Origin: Mesorhizobium australicum WSM2073
GTDB lineage: Bacteria; Pseudomonadota; Alphaproteobacteria; Rhizobiales; Rhizobiaceae
Length of the DNA: 64,000 nucleotides
Assembly (NCBI RefSeq): GCF_000230995.2
Contig: NC_019973.1
Location: forward strand, 2,308,001-2,372,000
Direction: 5' to 3'
The position numbers and the translations under genes were made by a program. Positions 36,844 to 45,711 of the stretch are shown piece after piece (within the stretch, counting starts at the first letter, position 1; each line of letters starts with the position of its first letter). A model generated the notes under the pieces. The model had not been told where the DNA came from. It saw only the letters and a program-made list of their open reading frames with translations, and searched no databases.

Positions 36844-37767
36844 TTGCCAGCAAAACAAACCCTTATCGCCATCGGCATGATCGTGGCGGCTGCCGGCATC
36901 AGCGGCTGCACCTCGACCTCGCAAATGAAGGCCGCGCCGTCGCTGACCGAAACCGCGACCGCTGCCGGTAGCGATGCCGGCTTCACCATCCCGTTGCCGG
37001 AAACGGTTTCGGTGCTGCCGCAATCCTCCGGAATCAGCCCCGTCCAGACCGCCGAGTCGACTCCAAGCGCGGGTACACCGGCCCTCGATGCCGCCGCGCA
37101 GCCGGCCGCGGCCTTTGCCGGGGCGACCCCAACCGCGCCTGCCGTGCCCGCCGTGATGGCCGCCAATGCCTGGCAGGCGCCGGCCCCGGCGAAAGCCGGC
37201 CGACCGATCCAGTCGGCGGAGACCTATACGACCGCCGGGCTCATCGTGCCGGCGGTTGCCAAGGGCGGCCAGAAACTGCCTGGCGTGCAGCAGGTGGCCT
37301 ATGTCGTGCCGCAGAACCCGGCTGCCCTGGTGCAGTTCCCGTCGGAGTCGGTCGAGCCGGAGCAGCATGCGACCGGCATGCGCGGCGACGTCGACCGGCT
37401 GATCGTCAAATACGCCGCCTTCTACCAGGTGCCGGTCGATCTGGTGCGCCATGTCGTCAACCGCGAAAGCACCTACAATCCCAAGGCCTACAATAACGGC
37501 CATTGGGGGCTGATGCAGATCAAGCACGCGACGGCGCGCGGCATGGGCTATGATGGGCCGGCCAAGGGCCTGTTCGACGCCGAGACCAACCTCAAATACG
37601 CGGTCAAATATCTGCGCGGCGCCTGGCTGGTGTCCAACGGCAACGCCAAGAAGGCCGACTGGCTCTACCAGACCGGCTATTATTTCGACGCCAAGCGCAA
37701 GGGCCTGCTCGAGGCGACCGGCCTCGGCGTCGACCGCAAGCGCGGGCGCCTTCAGCCCGACGCCTGA
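36844..37767 (+). CDS. lytic transglycosylase (SLT domain) lipoprotein
   Basis: 307 residues from a TTG start. Lipobox IVAAAGISGC directs lipidation. An Ala/Pro-rich spacer (about 45-165) leads to a C-terminal SLT domain of family 1 (about 180-285). The catalytic glutamate is in RHVVNRESTYNPKA near residue 205, followed by GHWGLMQIKHATARGMGY. It cleaves peptidoglycan between MurNAc and GlcNAc with anhydro formation. No ATG or GTG precedes the signal peptide in frame, so TTG 36844 is the best guess. Followed after 5 nt by a GNAT gene. Confidence 0.8.
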   Translation: MPAKQTLIAIGMIVAAAGISGCTSTSQMKAAPSLTETATAAGSDAGFTIPLPETVSVLPQSSGISPVQTAESTPSAGTPALDAAAQPAAAFAGATPTAPAVPAVMAANAWQAPAPAKAGRPIQSAETYTTAGLIVPAVAKGGQKLPGVQQVAYVVPQNPAALVQFPSESVEPEQHATGMRGDVDRLIVKYAAFYQVPVDLVRHVVNRESTYNPKAYNNGHWGLMQIKHATARGMGYDGPAKGLFDAETNLKYAVKYLRGAWLVSNGNAKKADWLYQTGYYFDAKRKGLLEATGLGVDRKRGRLQPDA

Positions 37768-37772
37768 GCGCG

Positions 37773-38261
37773 ATGCCCGAACCGCGCCCGCCGGCTCCGA
37801 ACGACATCCGGCTGCGCAAGATCCTCGACGAGACACTTGTTCCACCGCATTGGCCGGACGGCTTCGTCATGCGCTCGTTCGAGCGCGGCGACGCGCTGCC
37901 CCTGCATGCGTTGCTGGGCGAAGTGTTCGACGACGGCACGGACGGCCCCTTCGACGAATGGTGGCCACGCATATCCGAAGATCCCCAATTCGACCCGGCG
38001 CTGTGTTTCCTCATTATCGACGCCAAGGGCAGGCTGGCGGCGGCTGCACTGTGCTGGAGCTCGGCGTTCGTCAAGGATCTGGCCGTTCATCCCGAGGCGC
38101 GCGGCAAGGGTGTCGGCGAAGCGCTGATGTGGCACGCCTTCGCCATTTTTCGCGACCGGGGCGCCGCCCATGTCGACCTCAAGACCAATACGCTCGAGAA
38201 CCCCGCCGCCGTGCGGCTTTACGAGCGGCTGGGCATGAGGCCCGTCGCCTGGGAAGGCTGA
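37773..38261 (+). CDS. GNAT-family N-acetyltransferase
   Basis: 162 residues. The acetyl-CoA binding motif A is VKDLAVHPEARGKGVGEALMWHAF (with the R-x-x-G-x-G/A turn), and motif B is NTLENPAAVRLYERLGM. Substrate unknown. It starts 5 nt after the lytic transglycosylase stop, so the two are co-transcribed. The ABC transporter genes begin 115 nt later. Confidence 0.88.
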   Translation: MPEPRPPAPNDIRLRKILDETLVPPHWPDGFVMRSFERGDALPLHALLGEVFDDGTDGPFDEWWPRISEDPQFDPALCFLIIDAKGRLAAAALCWSSAFVKDLAVHPEARGKGVGEALMWHAFAIFRDRGAAHVDLKTNTLENPAAVRLYERLGMRPVAWEG

Positions 38262-38376
38262 CTGGCGGCGATGGCTGTTCGGGAACCCAAGGCGCTGCTC
38301 CGCATTCAATGAACGGTGGGGTCCTGACCGGCTGCCGGTGCCGTGCGCCGCCGGCTGCCAAGGGAGATCCACCGCG

Positions 38377-39645
38377 ATGAAGCTTTTCCATGCATGGCTG
38401 GCGTTGAGCGTCGCTGTCGTGCTCGCGGCGGGTCCGGCGCGCGCGCTCGAGCTGTCGATCGTGTCGGGCGACACCGGCAACGGCCTCAAGGTGCTGCGCG
38501 AGATCCTCGACCGCTATGAGAAGGAGAGCGGCGACACGGTCACCATCGTCGCCATGCCGTCGTCCGGGACCGACCAGTTCGGCCAGTACAGGCTGTGGCT
38601 CGCCGCCGGCAACAGCGACGTCGACGTCTACCAGACCGATGTCATCTGGGCGCCGCAGCTCGCCAGCCAGTTCGTCGACCTGACCCAGGCGACCAGGGAT
38701 GTCGTGGCCAAGCACTTCCCGTCGATCATCCAGTCGCAGACCGTCGACGGCAGGCTGGTGGCGCTGCCGATCTTCACCGATGCGCCGGCGCTCTACTACC
38801 GCAAGGACCTGCTCGACAAATACGGCGCCAAGGTGCCGGCCACCTGGAAGGAGCTGGGCGACACCGCCAGGCTGGTGATGGACAAGGAGCGGGCGTCGGG
38901 CAACAGGGATATCTGGGGTTTCGTCTTCCAGGGCAACGCCTATGAGGGGCTGACCTGCGACGCGTTCGAATGGGTGGTGTCGAATGGCGGCGGCCATATC
39001 GTCGAGCCGGATGGCGCGATTTCAATCAACAACCCCCAGGCGGCGGCCGCGCTCGACATGGCGAAGGCCTGGATCGGCACCATCGCGCCGCCGGGCGTGC
39101 TCGCCTACCAGGAAGAGGAGGCGCGCGGCGTGTGGCAGACCGGCAATGCGGTCTTCATGCGCAACTGGCCCTATGCCTATGCGCTGGGCAACAGCCAGGG
39201 GTCGCCGATCAAGGGCAAGTTCGATGTCGCACCGCTGCCGGCGGGCACGGGCGAGGGCGCCCGGCCGGCGGCGACGCTCGGCGGCTGGAATCTCGCGGTC
39301 TCGAAATATTCCAAGCACCCGGATGCCGCGATCGAGCTGGTCAAGTTCATCGCCTCGCCGGCAATGCAGAAATACCGCACGCTCAAGACCGCCAACCTGC
39401 CGACCATCCAGGCGCTCTATGACGATGCCGACATCGCCCGGCAACAGCCGATCATTCCACACTGGAAAGAGGTCTTCCTCAATGCCGGGCCTCGGCCCTC
39501 GGCGGTGACCAGGAACAAGTACAACGAGGCGTCGAGCCAGTTCTGGAACGCCGTCCACAAGACCTTGTCCGGCGAAGGCAGCGCCGCCGACAATCTGGCC
39601 GACCTCGAAGCGACGCTGACCCGGCTGAAAGGCAAGGGCTGGTGA
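38377..39645 (+). CDS. sugar ABC transporter substrate-binding protein (ThuE-like)
   Basis: 422 residues. A signal peptide (about 1-24, ARA cleavage) precedes a family-1 extracellular binding protein. ELSIVSGDTGNGLKVLREIL and the following YQTDVIWAPQLASQFVDL closely resemble ThuE, the trehalose/maltose/sucrose-binding protein of rhizobia. The substrate is inferred from this resemblance. The ATG at 38377 follows AAGGGAG. It overlaps the first permease by 4 nt (GTGA) at 39642. Operon: binding protein, then two permeases. No ATPase gene follows. Confidence 0.88.
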   Translation: MKLFHAWLALSVAVVLAAGPARALELSIVSGDTGNGLKVLREILDRYEKESGDTVTIVAMPSSGTDQFGQYRLWLAAGNSDVDVYQTDVIWAPQLASQFVDLTQATRDVVAKHFPSIIQSQTVDGRLVALPIFTDAPALYYRKDLLDKYGAKVPATWKELGDTARLVMDKERASGNRDIWGFVFQGNAYEGLTCDAFEWVVSNGGGHIVEPDGAISINNPQAAAALDMAKAWIGTIAPPGVLAYQEEEARGVWQTGNAVFMRNWPYAYALGNSQGSPIKGKFDVAPLPAGTGEGARPAATLGGWNLAVSKYSKHPDAAIELVKFIASPAMQKYRTLKTANLPTIQALYDDADIARQQPIIPHWKEVFLNAGPRPSAVTRNKYNEASSQFWNAVHKTLSGEGSAADNLADLEATLTRLKGKGW

Positions 39646-40598
39646 GCGTGCATCCGGCCGATGCGCGCTCTGGTTCGAGCCTGACGCGCCAGCGTGCGCG
39701 CTCGGCATGGCTGTTCCTGGCGCCGATGCTTGTGGTGCTCGCCGCCGCTGCCGGCTGGCCGCTGGCGCGCACGGTCTATTTCAGCTTCACCGATGCCTCG
39801 CTGTCAGACCTCGATGCCCGCCAATGGGTCGGCCTGGCCAATTACGTCTCGGTCCTGCGCATGCCGAGCGGGCGGGTCATCTATGACGGGCTGCTTCTCG
39901 ATCCGGTCTGGTGGGGCGCCGTGTGGAACACGGTGCGGTTCGCGGTGGTTTCGGTGACCTGCGAGACGATCCTCGGCATGGTCGTCGCCCTGGTGCTCAA
40001 TGCCGAATTCGCCGGCCGCGGCATCGTCAGGGCGGCGATCCTCATCCCCTGGGCGATCCCGACCATCGTCTCGGCGAAGATGTGGCAGTGGATGCTGAAC
40101 GACCAGTTCGGCATCATCAATGTCGTGCTCGTCAACCTCGGGGTGATCGACCACAAGATCGCCTGGACCGCCAGCACGGATACGGCGATGGCGGCGGTGC
40201 TGATCGTCGACATCTGGAAGACGACGCCCTTCATGGCGCTGCTGATTCTTGCCGCGCTGCAGATGCTGCCGCGCGAGATCATCGAGGTCGCCAGGCTGGA
40301 CGGCGCCAATCCCTGGCAGATCTTCTGGCGGGTGACCTTGCCGCTGATCCGCCCGGCGGTGATGGTGGCGGTGATCTTCCGGGCGCTCGATGCGCTGCGG
40401 ATCTTCGACCTGATCTATGTGCTGACGCCCAACAATGCGCACACCAAGTCGATGTCGGTGTTCGCCCGCGAGAACCTGTTCGAGTTCGACAAGTTCGCCT
40501 ATGGCTCGGCCGCCTCGACCCTGCTCTTCCTCATCCTCGCTCTGCTCACCATGCTCACCATCCGCATCGGCCGGCTAAGCCTGGACGGAGGCCGCTGA
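39642..40598 (+). CDS. sugar ABC transporter permease (ThuF/MalF-like)
   Basis: 318 residues, six-helix permease. The EAA loop is visible in EVARLDGANPWQIFWRVTLPLIRPA near residue 220. It starts with GTG at 39642, overlapping the binding-protein stop by 4 nt. It pairs with the second permease that follows after 1 nt. Transports a di- or trisaccharide, by analogy with ThuEFG. Confidence 0.92.
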   Translation: MSVHPADARSGSSLTRQRARSAWLFLAPMLVVLAAAAGWPLARTVYFSFTDASLSDLDARQWVGLANYVSVLRMPSGRVIYDGLLLDPVWWGAVWNTVRFAVVSVTCETILGMVVALVLNAEFAGRGIVRAAILIPWAIPTIVSAKMWQWMLNDQFGIINVVLVNLGVIDHKIAWTASTDTAMAAVLIVDIWKTTPFMALLILAALQMLPREIIEVARLDGANPWQIFWRVTLPLIRPAVMVAVIFRALDALRIFDLIYVLTPNNAHTKSMSVFARENLFEFDKFAYGSAASTLLFLILALLTMLTIRIGRLSLDGGR

Positions 40599-40599
40599 G

Positions 40600-41424
40600 A
40601 TGTGGCTGCTGAAGCGCATAGGTTTTTATCTGCTGGTCGGAGCAATCGTGCTGATCGCGGTGTTCCCGTTCTATTACGCCATCGTCACCAGCCTGAAATC
40701 GGGGACCGAGCTGTTCCAGGCCGACCTGTGGCCGAAGGTGCCCAGCCTCGGCAATTACCGCAACGTGGTGGCCGAAGGCGCCTTCCTGCGCAACCTGCTG
40801 AACTCGCTGGTGGTTTCGGGTGCGGTGGTGGCGCTGTCGCTGTCCCTCGGCGTCACCGCGGCCTACGCACTGGCGCGTATCCGCTTTCGCGGACGCTCGG
40901 CATTGCTGTTCGTCATCCTGTCGGTCTCGATGTTCCCGCAGGTGGCGGTGTTGGCCGGGCTGTTCGAGCTGGTGCGGCTGTTCGGCCTCTACAATTCGCT
41001 CCTCGCGCTGATCTTCTCCTACATGATCTTCACGCTGCCGTTCACCGTCTGGGTGCTCACCGCTTTCGTGCGCGACCTGCCGGTGGAGGTCGAGGAGGCG
41101 GCGATCCTTGACGGCGCGACGCCGTGGATCATCATCACGCGCATCTTCCTGCCGCTGATGTGGCCGGCGCTGGCGACCACCGGGCTGCTGGCCTTCATCG
41201 GCGCGTGGAACGAGTTCCTGTTTGCGCTGACCTTCACCTCCAACGACGCGCGGCGGACCGTGCCGGTGGCGATCGCGCTGCTTTCGGGCAATTCGCAGTT
41301 CGAAATCCCCTGGGGCAACATCATGGCCGCCTCTGTGATCGTCACGGTGCCGCTGGTAATGCTGGTGCTGGTCTTCCAGCGCAAGATCGTCTCCGGCCTC
41401 ACCGCCGGCGGGGTCAAGGGGTGA
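40600..41424 (+). CDS. sugar ABC transporter permease (ThuG/MalG-like)
   Basis: 274 residues. Six helices; the EAA loop lies in EEAAILDGATPWIIITRIFLPLMWPA near residue 168. Starts one base after the ThuF-like stop. This is the last gene of the operon; in Sinorhizobium thuEFGK an ATPase gene follows, but here the next gene is a minus-strand conserved protein. The energising ATPase must therefore be encoded elsewhere. Confidence 0.93.
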   Translation: MWLLKRIGFYLLVGAIVLIAVFPFYYAIVTSLKSGTELFQADLWPKVPSLGNYRNVVAEGAFLRNLLNSLVVSGAVVALSLSLGVTAAYALARIRFRGRSALLFVILSVSMFPQVAVLAGLFELVRLFGLYNSLLALIFSYMIFTLPFTVWVLTAFVRDLPVEVEEAAILDGATPWIIITRIFLPLMWPALATTGLLAFIGAWNEFLFALTFTSNDARRTVPVAIALLSGNSQFEIPWGNIMAASVIVTVPLVMLVLVFQRKIVSGLTAGGVKG

Positions 41425-41511
41425 GGAGTGGTCGGCGAAGCCGATCAATCGACAACGATTTGTCGATTGAAGCGACGAACGCCCGAAGCCATAGCGGAGG
41501 GCAGGGCATCC

Positions 41512-41850
41512 TCAGATATCGGGCGCGTTGCCGATTTTCTGCTTGATCTCCAGCGCCCAGGCGCGGCCCTCGTCGCCGCCCCATAAGAGCCAGGCGATGG
41601 TGCCGGCCGAAGGGTTTTCCTCATTGCCGTAATTCTTGCCGCGCTTGTCGACCTCGTGGCGGGCAAAGTAGCTGACCATGCGGCGGATGGTGGAAGGCGC
41701 CAGCTTCTCACGGTTCTTCAGCTCCGTCGCCCGCGCCACGCCGATCTCGGTGCCGCCACGGCCGAACTGCTTGCGCAGCCGCAGGCCCTTGGCGGCATTG
41801 TCGGCCACCACTTGCGGGCAGCGCAGGTCGATCTCGTCGGCTTCGTGCAT
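41512..41850 (-). CDS. conserved hypothetical protein (112 aa)
   Basis: 112 residues. Seen: a short acidic start, LRLRKQFGRGGTEIGVARATELKNR, then MVSYFARHEVDKRGKNYGNEENPSAG and IAWLLWGGDEGRAWALEIKQK. The YFARHEVDK-x(8-10)-N-E-ENPSAG-x-IAW-x-LWGGD pattern is one I have seen as a free-standing protein in alphaproteobacteria and in phage-related proteins, but I cannot name the family or function. The ATG at 41850 is chosen; the frame stays open much further upstream only because it is antisense to DUF899. Confidence 0.75.
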   Translation of the reverse strand: MHEADEIDLRCPQVVADNAAKGLRLRKQFGRGGTEIGVARATELKNREKLAPSTIRRMVSYFARHEVDKRGKNYGNEENPSAGTIAWLLWGGDEGRAWALEIKQKIGNAPDI

Positions 41851-42003
41851 TCTTCTCTCCACTCGCAGCTGTAGCCGATAACGGGGATGTGGCAAGGCCG
41901 GGCCTGTCCCGATGCGAAATGTCGGGACCGGTTCCGGCCAAACGTCCTTGGGTCGCAGAGCAACCGCGCCGGGACGCCGGCGCGCGGAACCAAGGAGCCG
42001 ATC

Positions 42004-42747
42004 ATGATCACCTTTCCCAACGAATCCGCCAGATACCGCACCGCGCGCGAAAAGCTGCTGAACAAGGAAATCGAGCTGCGCCGGGCCATGGAAGCCGTGG
42101 CCGAGGCACGTCGCGCGCTGCCGCCGGGCGGGCTGGTGCCGCAGGATTATGTATTCGACGGGCTCGATGAAGCCGGCAAGCCCGCCAGGATAAAACTGTC
42201 GGAGCTGTTCGCGGCCGGCAAGAACACGCTGATCCTCTACAACATGATGTTCCCGCGCCATCCGCGGGAGACGCGCGACGTCGCGACCAGCGGCGGCACG
42301 GCAAAGCTCGCCCGGCCCGACCAGCCATGCCCGTCCTGCACCGCCCTGCTCGACCAGTTCGACGGCGCGGTCGGCCATCTCGAAGCGGCCGGCTTCAACT
42401 TCGCCGTGGTGGCCAAGACGGCGCTGGAAAACCTCGTCACGCTCGGCCGCGATCGCGGCTGGCGCAACATGCGGCTGGTGTCGTCGGCCAACAACAGCTT
42501 CAAGCGCGACTACAATGCCGAGGATGCCGACGGCGCGCAGATTCCGCTGCTGTCGGTGTTCCACCGCGACGCTGACGGCATCAGGCATTTCTCGTCGTCG
42601 GAACTCGGCTTCGCGCCGACCGAGCCCGGCCAGGACCCGCGCGCCATCGGCACCTGTGAGATCCTGTGGAACCTGATGGATTTCACGCCGGAGGGCCGGC
42701 CGAATTTCGGCGAGCAGCTGCAATATGGCGAGGCGTGCTGCCACTGA
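42004..42747 (+). CDS. DUF899 (thioredoxin-like) family protein
   Basis: 247 residues, thioredoxin-like fold protein of the DUF899 family. The conserved block LPPGGLVPQDYVFDGLDE is near residue 39 and a CPSCTALLDQFDGAVGHL CxxC-type segment lies near residue 110, where the two cysteines could be redox active. FEMs or arylesterase-like roles have been suggested for the family; none is proven. The ATG at 42004 follows CAAGGAG. Transcribed alone. Confidence 0.85.
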   Translation: MITFPNESARYRTAREKLLNKEIELRRAMEAVAEARRALPPGGLVPQDYVFDGLDEAGKPARIKLSELFAAGKNTLILYNMMFPRHPRETRDVATSGGTAKLARPDQPCPSCTALLDQFDGAVGHLEAAGFNFAVVAKTALENLVTLGRDRGWRNMRLVSSANNSFKRDYNAEDADGAQIPLLSVFHRDADGIRHFSSSELGFAPTEPGQDPRAIGTCEILWNLMDFTPEGRPNFGEQLQYGEACCH

Positions 42748-42950
42748 AGCCGCTCGGTCCGCACGCTTCAGTTCCGAGTGGCTCTTCAGCACATGGTCGC
42801 CGTCGGCCTGTTCGATGAGGCAGGCGGGCTCGCCGGCGATGCCTTGTGTTTGACCCGTGTCCTTGATCCGCGCTTCACGTGGCTGCTGGAACATCGGAAG
42901 ATCCGCTGCATTGATAGGAGACGGTTTGCGACCCCTTTCACGGATTAGAC

Positions 42951-43949
42951 GTGCGCCCTGCAATTAAAGACGTATGGGACTTGGTGCGAGAAAGCGTGGT
43001 TGGCTTTGTCAACGACAATGCCCTTAGCCATGGCGCGGCGATGGCGTTTTATGCCGCCACGTCGCTGGCCCCGGTCCTGATAATCGTCGTCGCGATAGCC
43101 GGCATCGCTTTTGGTCATGACGCGGCACAGTTGGCCTTGTCTGCACAGACATCGGGGCTGATGGGCCGGGAAAGCGCGGCGCTGCTTCAGACGGCGCTCG
43201 AAGGGGCATCCAGCAAATCATCGGGGACCCTGGCGGCCCTGATCGGCGTGGCCACGCTGCTCGTCACCGCCTCAGCGGTGTTTGGCGAGATGCAGCAGGC
43301 CCTGAATGCAATATGGAAGGTTGAAGCGAAAGGGGATTCGCTGTCGCGTCTCTTGCGCGCGCGTGCGGCAAGTCTGGGCCTGGTCGCCGCCCTCGGCTTT
43401 ATGTTGCTGATATCCCTGGCGGCGAGCGCGGCGATCTCGGCTCTGGGCAGCGTGATCAGCGCTTATCTGCCGTTCGGCCAATTTGTTCTGAGCGCCATCA
43501 ACACCCTGATTTCCTTTTCCCTGATCTCGGTGATGTTTGCCGCGATCTACAAAGTGCTGCCGGACCGTGCCTTGCAGTGGCGGGATGTCGGGATCGGTGC
43601 CGTGGTGACCGCCGCTCTGTTCACGTTGGGAAAGTCGCTTATCGGCTGGTATATCGGCACGAGTGCGATCGCATCGTCCTATGGTGCGGCCGGAGGGCTG
43701 CTCGTCATACTGCTCTGGGTCTATTATTCATCGGAAATCTTTCTGCTCGGTGCGGAGTTGACGCGCGCCTATTCCGTTCGACGGGGGGGCAGGTCCGACC
43801 TGGACGGTTTGGTTCAAAATGCTCCGGCTCCGGAAAGCCTTGTTCCAATGCGCCGAAGGCCCGGCTCTTCGGGCTTCGTCCCCTTGTTGGCGGTGGCGTG
43901 CGTGAGCGCGACGATGACAGCCTTTCTGCTGGGGCCTCGTCGTCCGTAG
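42951..43949 (+). CDS. YihY/BrkB-family membrane protein
   Basis: 332 residues with about six TM helices. The N-terminal DNALSHGAAMAFYAATSLAPVLII block is the family hallmark, and a later WYIGTSAIASSYGAAGGLLVILLWVYYSSEIFLLGAELTRAYS block matches the conserved YihY region. Historically annotated as ribonuclease BN, now known not to be. Function unknown. The start is GTG at 42951 because no ATG precedes the conserved region; the longer downstream part is charged and disordered. Confidence 0.9.
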   Translation: MRPAIKDVWDLVRESVVGFVNDNALSHGAAMAFYAATSLAPVLIIVVAIAGIAFGHDAAQLALSAQTSGLMGRESAALLQTALEGASSKSSGTLAALIGVATLLVTASAVFGEMQQALNAIWKVEAKGDSLSRLLRARAASLGLVAALGFMLLISLAASAAISALGSVISAYLPFGQFVLSAINTLISFSLISVMFAAIYKVLPDRALQWRDVGIGAVVTAALFTLGKSLIGWYIGTSAIASSYGAAGGLLVILLWVYYSSEIFLLGAELTRAYSVRRGGRSDLDGLVQNAPAPESLVPMRRRPGSSGFVPLLAVACVSATMTAFLLGPRRP

Positions 43950-44073
43950 ATCCTGCCGCGGTCGCAAGGCTGCTTTCCCTTCTACGGCGCGACGGGAAGG
44001 GACACGGCTGGCAACCTCGCCGCATCTGCGGCGTTGGACTCCTCGAGGGAACCATTCCGATCGGAGACGCCAG

Positions 44074-44631
44074 ATGAAAATGCTCCTGACCATGGCCGCC
44101 GTCGCGCTGACCGCCGTCGCGCCCGCCGCCCTTGCCCAGACGAACGGCACCAACTCGAACGCGGTCGCGCCCATGTTGCCCGACAGCAAGGTCGACACCC
44201 CGACCTTTGTCGCCACAGTGCCCAGTGCCAATGAATTCGAGATCCAGTCGAGCAAGCTGGCCGAACAGAAATCCGCCTCGGCCGACGTCAAGGCCTTCGC
44301 CGGCCAGATGATCAAGGACCACACCAAGGCCGGCGAGGACTTCAAGCAGGCGCTGAGCAAGGGGCAGACCACCGCCTCGATCAGGCCCGCCGGACCCGCG
44401 CTGCAGCCCAAGGACCAGCAGATGCTGGACCAGCTCAAAGCCGCCACCGGCAAGGCGTTCGATGAGAAATACGTCATGATGCAGACCGAGGCCCACAAGC
44501 AGGCGGTCGCCCTGTTCAGCACCTATGCGAAATCGGGCGACGACCCCGCGCTGAAGGAATTCGCCAAGAAGACGCTGCCGACGCTGAAGATGCACGAGAA
44601 GCACGTGAAAGAGCTCGGCGCGGCGCATTAG
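44074..44631 (+). CDS. DUF4142-family exported protein
   Basis: 185 residues. A signal peptide ends near AALAQ (about residue 22). The mature part is a ferritin-like helical DUF4142 domain: SANEFEIQSSKLAEQKS, VKAFAGQMIKDHTKAGEDF, EKYVMMQTEAHKQAVALFSTYAKSGDDPALKEFAKKTLPTLKMHEKHV. Histidines and acidic residues at regular spacing are consistent with a four-helix bundle, often linked to stress. Function unknown. The start ATG 44074 follows GGAGACG. Preceded by YihY on the same strand, 124 nt apart. Confidence 0.87.
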   Translation: MKMLLTMAAVALTAVAPAALAQTNGTNSNAVAPMLPDSKVDTPTFVATVPSANEFEIQSSKLAEQKSASADVKAFAGQMIKDHTKAGEDFKQALSKGQTTASIRPAGPALQPKDQQMLDQLKAATGKAFDEKYVMMQTEAHKQAVALFSTYAKSGDDPALKEFAKKTLPTLKMHEKHVKELGAAH

Positions 44632-45005
44632 GGGCTGGGCGAGCTGTTCGGTCAAGGACAGGCCATCCTTCTGGTTGGTGGAGACCTCCTTCATTTCGTC
44701 ATCCACGGGCGGAGCAAGGAGCGCAGCGACGCGGCGCAGACCCCTGGAGCTGCTCCGCAGCCCAAGGGATCCATGCCGGGACTTCAAAGCGTCGCTACAG
44801 TTCGTAATTCTGTTCCGCTGCGTCCCCGATTGATGTCGCGGCATGGATCCTGGGGTCTCCGCGACGCCGCTCCGCGGCTGCTTCGCCCTAGGATGACGAA
44901 GTTGGGGTGTCAGGCGCTCTACCTCTGGCAAACCAGCAGCCGCAAGAAGGCCCTGTGCCTCCACCGGCCATGCGCTACACTGCCGCCTCACCTCGGGAGC
45001 ACCCC
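44632..45005. other. intergenic region dominated by an inverted repeat element
   Basis: No gene is convincing. About 44696-44901 is filled by two inverted copies of one repeat unit (listed separately). The remainder (44902-45005) leads into the cupin gene; its ORFs are short and without homology. Confidence 0.6.
44696..44901. repeat. inverted repeat element of about 200 nt
   Basis: The left arm (about 44696-44778: TCGTCATCC... GGATCCATGCCG) and the right arm (about 44839-44901: CGGCATGGATCC... GGATGACGAA) are imperfect reverse complements that share GGAGCAAGGAGCG/CGGCTGCTTCGCC-like and GGGATCCATGCC/GGCATGGATCC blocks. It looks like a non-coding, duplicated intergenic element in head-to-head orientation. 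Confidence 0.55.
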
Positions 45006-45470
45006 ATGCCCAGGATCGACCTCGCATCCGTGCCCGGGCGCAAGGGCTCGGGCTACCCCGCACCCTTCGACGCCCCTTGCGCCGACCGCACGCGCCGGCG
45101 CCTTGGCGATGCCGGCGGGCTTACCGATTTCGGCGTCAACCTGACGACATTGCCACCCGGCGGCTGGTCGAGCCAGCGTCACTGGCACAGCCACGAGGAC
45201 GAGTTCGTCTATGTGCTGGAAGGCGAACTGGTGCTGGTCGAGGATGGCGCGGAGACGCTGCTCAAGGCCGGCGACAGTGCTGCCTTCGCCAAGAACAGCG
45301 GCAACGGCCATCACATGATCAACCGCTCGCCGGTTACGGCGCGCTACCTGGAAGTCGGCTCGCGCAATCCAGACGATGTCATCACCTGCTCCGACATCGA
45401 CATGATGAGCCCGAGTTCGGACGGGCGCTTCCTGCACAAGGACGGCACGCCTTATCCAGGGCAGGGGTGA
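45006..45470 (+). CDS. cupin-domain protein
   Basis: 154 residues. Cupin motif 1 is HWHSHEDEFVYVLEGELVLVEDG and motif 2 is GDSAAFAKNSGNGHHMINRS, with His/Glu metal ligands. The N-terminal DAPCADRTRRRLGDAGGLTDFGVNLTTLPPGGWSS segment matches a proteobacterial family of single-cupin proteins. Substrate unknown. The ATG at 45006 has no strong SD; the 33 upstream codons are rejected as intergenic repeat. Confidence 0.85.
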   Translation: MPRIDLASVPGRKGSGYPAPFDAPCADRTRRRLGDAGGLTDFGVNLTTLPPGGWSSQRHWHSHEDEFVYVLEGELVLVEDGAETLLKAGDSAAFAKNSGNGHHMINRSPVTARYLEVGSRNPDDVITCSDIDMMSPSSDGRFLHKDGTPYPGQG

Positions 45471-45539
45471 GGGCTGGACCATGCGTCGGCGCTGGCATTC
45501 CGCCCGTGCCGGGATAAGCTGCCAATAACCGCGGGAGTC

Positions 45540-45686
45540 GGCGCCAGCCCCCTCATCCGGCCGCTTCGCGTCCACCTTCTCCCCGCTGGGGAGAAGAGAT
45601 TGGCGCTGGCGCTCGTAATCTCCTCTCCCCTCTGGGGAGAGGTCAGCCGAGCGAAGCGGAGGCTGGGTGAGGGGGGTTGGCGCCAG
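45540..45686. repeat. composite palindromic intergenic element
   Basis: The outer arms GGCGCCAGCCCCCTCA (about 45540-45556) and TGAGGGGGGTTGGCGCC (about 45668-45685) are inverted. Inside lie two palindromes, CTTCTCCCC-GCT-GGGGAGAAG (45576-45596) and CCTCTCCCC-TCT-GGGGAGAGG (45622-45642). It lies directly upstream of the ridA-like gene. Looks like a RIME-type mosaic repeat. Confidence 0.6.
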
Positions 45687-45711
45687 CCCTGCCAACCCAG
45701 GGAGGACACCC

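Noticed and set aside
41512..42963. Long minus-strand frame across DUF899 and the following gap
   Set aside because: Most of it is antisense to the well-supported DUF899 gene; only its 3' part (41512-41850) is a believable gene. The stretch about 42755-42960 reads somewhat like coding sequence, but no start, stop or family is clear.
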